Shown piece after piece: positions 1 to 4,937 of a DNA stretch of 7,251 nt; position 1 is the stretch's first letter, and the number at the start of each line of letters is the position of its first letter. Made by a program: the position numbers and the translations under genes. The DNA comes from Streptomyces griseus. Lineage in GTDB: Bacteria; Bacteroidota; Bacteroidia; Chitinophagales; Chitinophagaceae. The notes beneath the pieces were generated by a model. That model did no database searches. It was not told the DNA's origin and saw only the letters and a list, made by a program, of their open reading frames with translations. The stretch spans positions 1 to 7,251 of the forward strand of contig CALPIT020000132.1 of the NCBI GenBank assembly GCA_943323705.2. The letters are read 5' to 3'.

Positions 1-1446
1 CAATCCCCCTTCCCTACCAAATCCACTTTCTTTAAACCCTCCAAACGGTGAAACAGGATCGAATTTGTTGTATGTATTTGCCCAAATGACACCGGCTTTT
101 AATTTTGATGTCATGTTGAAAATCTTTGAACCCTTGTCTGTCCATACACCTGCTGATAAACCGAATGGTGTGTTGTTGGCTTTTTCAATCACCTCATCTT
201 CTGTTCTGAAAGTTTGAATGGTCAAAACTGGACCAAATATTTCTTCCTGTGCAATGCGATGGGATTGAGCCACATTGGTAAAAATAGTCGGGCGGCAATA
301 GAATCCTTTTTTAGGAATAAGGCAACCAGTTTGAAATATTTCTGCTCCTTCTTGTTGGCCGTGTTTCAAATATTTATTTATGACTTCCAGTTGTTGTTTT
401 GAATTGATAGCGCCGATATCTGTATTCTTATCCATTGGATCACCCACAATCAAAGTCTCCATTCTGTCTTTTAATTTTTGCAAAACGATTTTATAAACCG
501 ATTCCTGCACAAACAATCTTGAGCCTGCACAACAAACATGGCCCTGATTGAAGAAAATCCCATTGATAATTCCTTCAACCGCTTGATCAAGCGGCGCATC
601 ATCAAAAATAATATTGGCAGCTTTGCCACCCAATTCAAGCGTGGCTTTTTTATTGGTTCCCGCAATGGCTTTCTGAATTAATTTCCCCACTTCTGTAGAG
701 CCAGTAAATGCGATTTTATTAATATCAGGATGATTCACCAAAGCAGCGCCTGTGGCACCTGCACCTGTAATGATATTTACAACTCCAGGCGGTAAGTCAG
801 CTTCCTGAATAATTTCTGCGAGTTTTAATGCGGTTAAAGAAGTCGTTTCAGCTGGCTTTAAAACAACCGTATTACCTGTAGCCAATGCCGGTGCAATTTT
901 CCAAGCGGCCATCAACAAAGGAAAATTCCATGGAATGATTTGTCCGGCTACACCCAGCGGTTGTGGGTTCCTGTTAGGAAAAGCATATTCCAATTTATCC
1001 GCCCAACCTGCATAGTAAAAAAAGTGATTGGCAGCGGTAGGCACATCGAAATCACGGCTTTCTCTGATGGGCTTTCCACCATCCAATGTTTCGATAACCG
1101 CCAATTCTCTAGCATGTTCTTGAATCAATCTCGCAATGCGATAAATATATTTAGCTCTTTCTTTTGGAGCTGTTTTCTTCCAACTTTTTTCATAAGCAGT
1201 TCTTGCTGCTACAACTGCTTTGTTTACATCTGCAGCATTTGCTTCTGCTACAGCAGATAGTTTTTCTTCATTAGCCGGATTGATGGTATCGAAATATTTT
1301 TTCGATGATGGTTTCTCAAACTTTCCGTTGATGAACAAATCATAACGCTCAGCAATTTTTGCAACCGACTTGCTTTCAAGTGCAGGCGCTAGATTGCGAG
1401 AACTGTCGAATTTGAGTTTTAATGTATTCTTTTTTGTAGCAGCCAT
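1..1446 (-). CDS. aldehyde dehydrogenase family protein, C-terminus cut by the window edge
   Basis: This enzyme oxidises an aldehyde to the carboxylic acid with NAD(P)+ in the cytoplasm. I translated it from an ATG at 1446-1444; 482 codons are present and the frame is open to base 1. Hallmarks are all visible: PWNFP near residue 174 (oxyanion-hole Asn174), FTGSTEVGK in the cofactor site, general-base Glu271 in LELGGK, catalytic Cys305 in GHVCCAGSR, and PFGGFKESGFGRE at the edge. The 34-residue gap between Glu and Cys equals that of the family. About 20-30 C-terminal residues should lie outside the window. The N-terminus is some 20 residues longer than many homologues. It follows deoC on the same strand, so acetaldehyde from DeoC is a reasonable substrate, although the sequence does not prove this. 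Its leader is made of the left repeat array of cassette A. The family assignment is very secure. Confidence 0.96.
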   Translation of the reverse strand, partial: MAATKKNTLKLKFDSSRNLAPALESKSVAKIAERYDLFINGKFEKPSSKKYFDTINPANEEKLSAVAEANAADVNKAVVAARTAYEKSWKKTAPKERAKYIYRIARLIQEHARELAVIETLDGGKPIRESRDFDVPTAANHFFYYAGWADKLEYAFPNRNPQPLGVAGQIIPWNFPLLMAAWKIAPALATGNTVVLKPAETTSLTALKLAEIIQEADLPPGVVNIITGAGATGAALVNHPDINKIAFTGSTEVGKLIQKAIAGTNKKATLELGGKAANIIFDDAPLDQAVEGIINGIFFNQGHVCCAGSRLFVQESVYKIVLQKLKDRMETLIVGDPMDKNTDIGAINSKQQLEVINKYLKHGQQEGAEIFQTGCLIPKKGFYCRPTIFTNVAQSHRIAQEEIFGPVLTIQTFRTEDEVIEKANNTPFGLSAGVWTDKGSKIFNMTSKLKAGVIWANTYNKFDPVSPFGGFKESGFGREGGL

Positions 1447-1458
1447 ATTTGTTTTTTT

Positions 1459-1512
1459 GTTCAAAAGGTTTAAAAGGTTCAATACGTTCAAATAGTTCAA
1501 GAGGTTCAAAAT
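1459..1512 (+). repeat. six-unit 9-bp array GTTCAANNN (left arm of cassette A)
   Basis: Six head-to-tail 9-bp units begin with GTTCAA or GTTTAA: GTTCAAAAG, GTTTAAAAG, GTTCAATAC, GTTCAAATA, GTTCAAGAG, GTTCAAAAT. The last three bases of each unit vary. The array ends 12 bp before the aldehyde dehydrogenase start codon and therefore forms most of that gene's leader. It pairs with the oppositely oriented array at 1940-1975. Confidence 0.9.
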
Positions 1513-1526
1513 GTTTTTTTGCACTC

Positions 1527-1922
1527 TTATACTTTATTGAATTTTTGGCCTTTTAAATCTGAATTCTTTAGATATTCTATTAATTTAAAAATGAGGTTGC
1601 TGATTTTGTTACAATAATTTGAAATCAAATTGAATTCTTCTTCGTTTATATATCCATCATCAACTGCTCTATACATTTGTGACCTCAATTCTCCGCACGA
1701 ACCTTTTGCAATATATAGAAACTGAATAAATTCTCTATTCCCTCCTCTTTCAAAACCTTCAGCAATGTTATCCATTATAGAACCTGCCGAACGCTCTATT
1801 TGTGAAATCAAACCAAAATTTCTTTCAAATCTTTTTTCTTTAATTAACTTCCTCAAAACCCGATTTAATTCTCGCGCTTCTTTCCATGATATTATTTCTT
1901 CAAATCTTTTTATTGTTGACAT
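1527..1922 (-). CDS. four-helix-bundle protein, 23S rRNA intervening-sequence (IVP/S23) family, copy A
   Basis: This small cytoplasmic protein of 131 residues is predicted to be all alpha-helical, with helices at about 14-30, 34-60, 63-89 and 93-119. It has the family signature SIMDNIAEGFERG (48-60) followed by EFIQFL (64-69) and KGSCGELRSQ (73-82). The family was first described from open reading frames inside 23S rRNA intervening sequences; its members form oligomeric helical bundles and their biochemical role is poorly known. I chose the ATG at 1922 because MSTIKRFEE aligns with MPTIKRFED of the second copy at 3238. An in-frame upstream ATG at 1937 would add MTKQP and falls within the degenerate end of the repeat array. 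It is about 60% identical to the second copy. It lies between deoC and the dehydrogenase gene, in the same direction as both. Confidence 0.9.
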   Translation of the reverse strand: MSTIKRFEEIISWKEARELNRVLRKLIKEKRFERNFGLISQIERSAGSIMDNIAEGFERGGNREFIQFLYIAKGSCGELRSQMYRAVDDGYINEEEFNLISNYCNKISNLIFKLIEYLKNSDLKGQKFNKV

Positions 1923-1939
1923 AGGCTGTTTTGTCAAAC

Positions 1940-1975
1940 CTATTGAACAAATTGAACTTTTGAAACTTTTTGAAC
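1940..1975 (-). repeat. four-unit 9-bp array GTTCAANNN (right arm of cassette A)
   Basis: Read on the minus strand, the units are GTTCAAAAA, GTTTCAAAA, GTTCAATTT and GTTCAATAG. A decayed fifth unit, GTTTGACAA, lies at 1931-1939 and overlaps the alternative upstream start of the four-helix-bundle gene. The orientation is opposite to that of the array at 1459-1512, so the two face each other across the gene. Confidence 0.85.
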
Positions 1976-2006
1976 TAAATAAAATTCAGTTTGAATTTTA
2001 TTTAGT
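1974..2006 (-). terminator. 15-bp perfect AT-rich hairpin over the deoC stop codon
   Basis: Bases 1974-1988 and 1992-2006 are perfectly complementary with a 3-base loop. The stem contains the TAA stop of deoC (2004-2002). There is no GC-rich base and no clean T-run after it on the minus strand, so intrinsic termination would be weak; the hairpin may instead stabilise or help process the 3' end of the deoC message. Its outer edge coincides with the outer end of the right arm of cassette A. Confidence 0.55.
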
Positions 2007-2907
2007 CGTTTGCAAAATAATCCGCCGACTGATACAATCCCGTCCTCTGTTTCATCAACTGCATCAAAATATCATTAGCCAAGCTACTAGCGCCAAAACG
2101 GAACCATTCATTGTTCATCCAATCTTCACCTAATACTTCATTCAACATCACTAGATAATGCAGTGCTTGCTTGGCTTTTGAAATGCCGCCGGCAGGTTTC
2201 ATGGCAATCTTCTTTCCGGTTTTGTAATAGAAATCTCTGATAGCTTCCAGCATCACCAATGTAACAGGCATGGTAGCTGCAGGCTGAATTTTACCTGTTG
2301 ATGTTTTGATGAAATCAGCGCCGGCATACATGGCGATATCACTGGCTTTTCGCACTTTATCATAAGTACCCAATTCGCCTGTTTCCAAAATCACTTTCAA
2401 TCTCGCATCACCACAAGCTTCTTTGATGGCAGCGATTTCATCAAAAACAAAATTATATTCTCCCTGGTGAAATTTACCTCTGGAAATCACCATGTCAATT
2501 TCATCCGCACCCTGACTCACAGCAAATTTCGTATCTCTTAATTTTATATCTCTTGTAGATTGACCTGATGGAAATGCAGTAGCTACAGAAGCCACTTTGA
2601 TACCTGAATCACTTAAAGCCTTTTTGGCCACAGCTACCATCGACGGATAGACGCAGATTGCTGCAACCGTAGGCAAACCGGGATAAGCATCATGCAAGTG
2701 CATGGCTTTATAGCACAACTGTTTTACCTTACCATCTGTATCTTTTCCTTCGAGTGTTGTCAAATCAATCATGTTTAACGCCAACTTAAGTCCATTAAGT
2801 TTTGTTTCATCTTTAATGCTGCGTTTGGTAAATCTTGAGGCACGCTCTTCGACGCCAACTTGGTCTATTCGTGGAGTAGCTGTAAAATCGGGTATGTTTT
2901 GGGGCAT
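2002..2907 (-). CDS. deoC: deoxyribose-phosphate aldolase DeoC
   Basis: DeoC is a cytoplasmic class I aldolase that splits 2-deoxyribose-5-phosphate into glyceraldehyde-3-phosphate and acetaldehyde. The protein has 301 residues from the ATG at 2907; a GTG at 2913 in the same frame would add only two residues and is less likely. The Schiff-base lysine is Lys201 in DFIKTSTGK, with Lys237 in AMKPAGG and Asp138 in GADEID, matching the K167, K201 and D102 triad of the E. coli enzyme. It is longer than the E. coli enzyme (about 259 residues) because of an N-terminal extension of some 40 residues, as in the longer DeoC types. Upstream on the same strand, beyond cassette B, is a nucleoside phosphorylase; downstream, beyond cassette A, is an aldehyde dehydrogenase. 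No clear promoter box was found in the short stretch above its start before the repeats begin. Confidence 0.97.
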   Translation of the reverse strand: MPQNIPDFTATPRIDQVGVEERASRFTKRSIKDETKLNGLKLALNMIDLTTLEGKDTDGKVKQLCYKAMHLHDAYPGLPTVAAICVYPSMVAVAKKALSDSGIKVASVATAFPSGQSTRDIKLRDTKFAVSQGADEIDMVISRGKFHQGEYNFVFDEIAAIKEACGDARLKVILETGELGTYDKVRKASDIAMYAGADFIKTSTGKIQPAATMPVTLVMLEAIRDFYYKTGKKIAMKPAGGISKAKQALHYLVMLNEVLGEDWMNNEWFRFGASSLANDILMQLMKQRTGLYQSADYFAND

Positions 2908-2960
2908 AATCACTTTATGATGTATTTATAAAATTAAGGAATTTGTGGTAAGTTCAATCG

Positions 2961-3046
2961 TTTAAGTCGCTGAGTTGGTTTAATGGTTTAATTCGCTGCG
3001 CTGGTTTAACGGTTGAATGGTTTAAAACGCTGCGCTGGTTTAAGGG
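2961..3046 (+). repeat. 26-bp GTTTAA-type repeat units upstream of cassette B gene
   Basis: Three units of the form TTTAANNCGCTGCGCTGG followed by TTTAANGG lie at 2961-2986, 2987-3012 and 3021-3046. A lone 8-bp subunit (3013-3020) separates the second from the third. A single GTTCAATCG unit of the 9-bp type precedes them at 2952, so both repeat types share the core GTTYAA. The array fills most of the gap between deoC and the next gene. Confidence 0.88.
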
Positions 3047-3069
3047 GTAAGCCGACGAAGGTCTCTGAC
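3011..3069 (+). repeat. left 59-bp inverted-repeat arm of cassette B
   Basis: The arm begins GGTTGAATGG, passes through one CGCTGCGCTGG repeat core, and ends GCCGACGAAGGTCTCTGAC. It matches the reverse complement of 3741-3799 at 58 of 59 positions; the exception is base 3018 (T here, C in the other arm's reverse complement). The last part (3048-3069) is not a GTTTAA unit but a separate motif shared only by the two arms. Confidence 0.93.
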
Positions 3070-3091
3070 CGAGACGAAAGAGATTGATTGG

Positions 3092-3161
3092 TTTAATGGT
3101 TTAAATCGCTGCGCTGCCTGCCTGCCGGTAGGCAGGGTTTAATGGTTTAAAGGTTTAAGGG
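3092..3161 (+). repeat. further GTTTAA units, one split by a palindrome
   Basis: After the left arm there are TTTAATGG (3092-3099), a partial 26-bp unit (3100-3116), a 20-bp palindrome (3117-3136), the rest of that unit (3137-3145), and two 8-bp subunits, TTTAAAGG and TTTAAGGG (3146-3161). The region 3162-3237 before the gene holds no repeats and appears to be its promoter and leader. Thus 2908-3237 contains only repeats and this leader, with no gene. Confidence 0.85.
3117..3136. repeat. 20-bp palindrome inserted in a repeat unit
   Basis: CCTGCCTGCC and GGTAGGCAGG fold back on each other with one G-T wobble in the centre. It interrupts a 26-bp unit exactly between GCGCTG and GTTTAATGG; removing it restores an intact unit. 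It is GC-rich against an AT-rich background, so it looks like a separate small insertion. Confidence 0.8.
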
Positions 3162-3179
3162 TTGTATGAAAAAACATGA

Positions 3180-3209
3180 TTTGATTGATGATTTTCACAT
3201 TATAGTTTG
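3180..3209 (+). promoter_or_regulatory. possible Bacteroidota-type promoter for the second four-helix-bundle gene
   Basis: TTTG (3180-3183) is followed after 17 bp by TATAGTTTG (3201-3209), close to the Bacteroidota pattern TTTG plus TAnnTTTG but with one extra base in the downstream box. The gene starts 28 bp further on, after an A-rich leader with no Shine-Dalgarno site. Confidence 0.35.
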
Positions 3210-3237
3210 ATAAGGTTTTTGGAATTTTAAAATAAAA

Positions 3238-3675
3238 ATGCCAACAATTAAAAGATTTGAGGATTTAGATGTTTGGAAAGAAAGCAGATTACTGAATAAA
3301 ATAATTGGCTGTTTGATTCAAGAGAAAAAATTCGAGCACAATTTCAGATTGATTAACCAAATAGAAGGTTCATCTGGTTCTATCATGGATAATATAGCAG
3401 AAGGTTTTGAAAGAGGAACTAGAGGAGAATTTATTCAGTTTCTAGGATATTCAAAAGGAAGTTGTGGTGAACTCAGGTCGCAATTGTACAGAGCACTAGA
3501 TAGAAATTATATTATTCAAAAACAATTTGATGATTTATTGAAATTAGTTTCTAGAATCAGTGCAATGATTCATAGCTTAATCAGATATCTGCAAAAAACA
3601 AAAATAAACGGGCTCAGAAAAAACATCCCGGAACCCAACAAACAGAACTTAAAAAGCAAAACACAATCAACATAA
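3238..3675 (+). CDS. four-helix-bundle protein, 23S rRNA intervening-sequence (IVP/S23) family, copy B
   Basis: This 145-residue protein belongs to the same family as the gene at 1527-1922. About 71 of 119 aligned residues are identical, including MDNIAEGFERG (50-60), EFIQFL (64-69) and KGSCGELRSQ (73-82). The four helices fall at similar positions. Residues about 121-145 form a lysine- and asparagine-rich tail that the family does not need; it runs into a 12-bp direct repeat, AACACAATCAAC (3660-3671 and 3674-3685), so the tail may come from read-through into repeat DNA. The ATG at 3238 follows an A-rich stretch typical of Bacteroidota leaders. The gene points against deoC and converges with the phosphorylase gene, which argues that it is not part of their operon. 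Its molecular role is unknown; oligomerisation and RNA binding have been proposed for the family, and nothing here shows an enzymatic site. Confidence 0.92.
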   Translation: MPTIKRFEDLDVWKESRLLNKIIGCLIQEKKFEHNFRLINQIEGSSGSIMDNIAEGFERGTRGEFIQFLGYSKGSCGELRSQLYRALDRNYIIQKQFDDLLKLVSRISAMIHSLIRYLQKTKINGLRKNIPEPNKQNLKSKTQST

Positions 3676-3684
3676 CACAATCAA

Positions 3685-3718
3685 CCATTAAACCAGCGCA
3701 GCGTTTTAAACCCTTAAA
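3685..3718 (-). repeat. inverted 26-bp repeat unit plus 8-bp subunit after copy B
   Basis: On the minus strand, 3718-3711 reads TTTAAGGG and 3710-3685 reads as a complete 26-bp unit with the CGCTGCGCTGG core. The orientation is opposite to the units before the gene, so the gene lies between inward-facing repeats even without counting the long arms. Confidence 0.87.
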
Positions 3719-3740
3719 CTAAGAACGCTCTTATGACTCA

Positions 3741-3821
3741 GTCAGAGACCTTCGTCGGCTTACCCCTTAAACCAGCGCAGCGTTTTAAACCGTTCAACCC
3801 TAAAACCACCCCAGCGTTAAA
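3741..3821 (-). repeat. right inverted-repeat arm of cassette B
   Basis: Bases 3741-3799 are the inverted 59-bp partner of 3011-3069. The looser extension 3800-3821 is a decayed 26-bp unit that contains the TAA stop codon of the phosphorylase gene (3819-3817). At the inner end TGACTCAGTCA (3734-3744) is a small perfect palindrome. Confidence 0.9.
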
Positions 3822-4695
3822 TCAACCCAGCCACCACCCCCAACGCCCTCTCAATCATCACATCCACCGCCGCATGACTATCTTTCGAATATTGCTGAAT
3901 CATTCTGTTAGCTACTACTACATTAATACTTACACAATCATGACCCAACAATTTGCATAATCCAAAAATTGCTGAAGACTCCATTTCAAAATTGGTAATG
4001 CGATAACCATTATGAGAAAACAATGCAAGCTTGTCTATGAAAGTTCTTGTTCTAGATTTCAAACGAAGTTCTCTCCCTTGTGGACCATAAAAACCAGGAG
4101 CTGTAACGGTGATGCCTTTGTAAAAATCATCTCCGAATTTATCAATCAAGTTTTGACTTCCTTTAAAAATATAAGGCATGGTGATGTTGGTGTCCATTCC
4201 TGTTTGTTCAATAAACGCATTGATCATATCCAATTCATCTGCAGATTTTTCATGCACATAATAATTCATCACATTATCAAAACCAAGTCCATGAGTTGAA
4301 GCGACTATGGCATCAACAGGAATATCAGGTTGTAATGCACCAGAAGTACCGAAACGGATGATGTTTAGTTTTGTTAAATTAGGATGAACGATTCTCTTAT
4401 CGAAATCCACATTCGCTAGTGCATCCAATTCATTTAATGCAATGTCAATATTATCAGGCCCAATACCCGTTGACATAGCTGAAATTCTTTTCTTACCAAT
4501 ATATCCTGTATGTGTAACGAATTCTCTGTGTTGCAAACGATGCTCGATGCTGTCGAAATGCTGACTCACTTTTTCAACCCTGCCCTGATCACCAACGATG
4601 ATGATGGTTTCAGCGATTTCTTCGGGGCGGAGATTGAGATGGTAAATGGCGCCTCGGTGGTTAAGGATGAGTTCTGATTCGGGAATGACAATCAC
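3817..4695 (-). CDS. nucleoside phosphorylase (uridine phosphorylase/PNP family)
   Basis: This cytoplasmic enzyme is expected to cleave a nucleoside with phosphate into a base and (deoxy)ribose-1-phosphate. It has 292 residues from a GTG at 4695; no ATG occurs in frame nearby, and the sequence after the GTG (IPESELILN) looks like a true N-terminus. Family features in order are VGDQGRVEKV (34-43, phosphate-binding loop), STGIGPDNIDIALNEL (75-90), FGTSGALQPDIPV (115-127) and the ribose- and base-site motif NFEMESSAIFGL (235-246). The FEMES form favours uridine-phosphorylase-like enzymes, but substrate preference cannot be read with certainty. Together with DeoC it fits breakdown of deoxynucleosides. 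Its stop codon lies in a decayed repeat at the outer end of cassette B, so the element abuts the gene's 3' end; the C-terminus is of normal length. Confidence 0.94.
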   Translation of the reverse strand: MIVIPESELILNHRGAIYHLNLRPEEIAETIIIVGDQGRVEKVSQHFDSIEHRLQHREFVTHTGYIGKKRISAMSTGIGPDNIDIALNELDALANVDFDKRIVHPNLTKLNIIRFGTSGALQPDIPVDAIVASTHGLGFDNVMNYYVHEKSADELDMINAFIEQTGMDTNITMPYIFKGSQNLIDKFGDDFYKGITVTAPGFYGPQGRELRLKSRTRTFIDKLALFSHNGYRITNFEMESSAIFGLCKLLGHDCVSINVVVANRMIQQYSKDSHAAVDVMIERALGVVAGLI

Positions 4696-4740
4696 GTATA
4701 AAAATTTAGGATATAAATGTAGGAGATTTTTTTTGGATAA

Positions 4741-4780
4741 GTTTCAAAGGTTCAATGGGTTCAATAAGTTCAAAAGGTTG
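4741..4780 (+). repeat. solo 9-bp GTTCAA array
   Basis: Four units, GTTTCAAAG, GTTCAATGG, GTTCAATAA and GTTCAAAAG, are followed by a truncated GTTG. They match the arms of cassette A in period and core. No inverted partner array was found before the next gene, so this is either a lone repeat or a remnant of a cassette that has lost its gene. It lies 45 bp upstream of the phosphorylase start, within its likely leader or promoter region. Confidence 0.8.
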
Positions 4781-4789
4781 TATTAAAAC

Positions 4790-4818
4790 AGAAGAGCTTA
4801 CTGCTAATTGGCTCTTCT
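4790..4818 (-). terminator. hairpin, possible weak terminator after the BRO-N gene
   Basis: AGAAGAGC (4790-4797) and GCTCTTCT (4811-4818) form a perfect 8-bp stem with a 13-base loop. On the minus strand it is followed by GTTTTAATA, a short T-rich run. It lies about 120 bp after the stop of the minus-strand BRO-N gene. The rest of 4819-4937 shows a 10-bp direct repeat TTTGGTGATG (4832-4841, 4848-4857) and no gene. Confidence 0.4.
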
Positions 4819-4937
4819 AATGATTTGGAAATTTGGTGATGGTTTTTTTTGGTGATGATGCTAAAGTATAGATTCTTATGAATAGGTCAGAGGTCTTTGT
4901 GAGCATCGATTTGTGGAGCGTCATAAGTTTACATGTA

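Larger units (their letters stand above)
1459..1975 (-). mobile_element. cassette A: four-helix-bundle gene between inverted GTTCAA arrays (putative element)
   Basis: A 517-bp unit consists of a plus-oriented 9-bp-period array (1459-1512), one four-helix-bundle gene, and a minus-oriented array of the same type (1940-1975). Read outside-in, the first 36 bp of the two arms match at about 28 positions without gaps. There is no transposase gene. The unit lies exactly between deoC and the aldehyde dehydrogenase gene and is transcribed in their direction. Calling it an element is an inference from this layout and from the parallel with cassette B. The alternative is a chance accumulation of common intergenic repeats around a resident gene. 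Confidence 0.5.
2987..3821 (+). mobile_element. cassette B: four-helix-bundle gene between long inverted repeats (putative IVS-like element)
   Basis: The inner arms 3011-3069 and 3741-3799 are inverted copies of 59 bp with a single mismatch. Outside them the match continues more loosely, about 20 of 24 aligned bases with a 2-base gap, to 2987 on the left and 3821 on the right. The 671 bp between the inner arms hold one gene of the 23S-IVS protein family on the plus strand, against the direction of its neighbours. No transposase or integrase is present, and I see no clear target-site duplication because both outer flanks are themselves repeats. The design resembles 23S rRNA intervening sequences, which pair their ends into a stem and carry such a gene. 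Mobility is an inference. Confidence 0.55.

Noticed and set aside
471..665. Minus-strand open frame of 64 residues
   Set aside because: It lies in another frame of the same strand within the aldehyde dehydrogenase gene, across its catalytic region.
940..1260. Plus-strand open frame of 106 residues
   Set aside because: It is antisense to the aldehyde dehydrogenase gene and has Cys/Ser/Phe-rich shadow composition.
1459..1512. 9-bp array as a CRISPR or as iterons of a replication origin
   Set aside because: The units are too short and variable for CRISPR. No replication initiator gene is near, and similar arrays occur at several sites in the window.
1527..1922. Four-helix-bundle gene as the Avd accessory of a diversity-generating retroelement
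   Set aside because: No reverse transcriptase or template/variable repeat pair is in the window, and the sequence signature fits the 23S-IVS branch better.
1765..2133. Plus-strand open frame of 122 residues
   Set aside because: It lies antisense to the four-helix-bundle gene and deoC, both of which have clear family motifs.
2987..3821. Cassette B as a classical insertion sequence
   Set aside because: No transposase-like gene lies inside; the only gene is a four-helix-bundle protein, and no target-site duplication is visible.
3733..3960. Plus-strand open frame of 75 residues
   Set aside because: It runs through the right arm of cassette B and antisense to the end of the phosphorylase gene; its proline-rich composition comes from repeat DNA.
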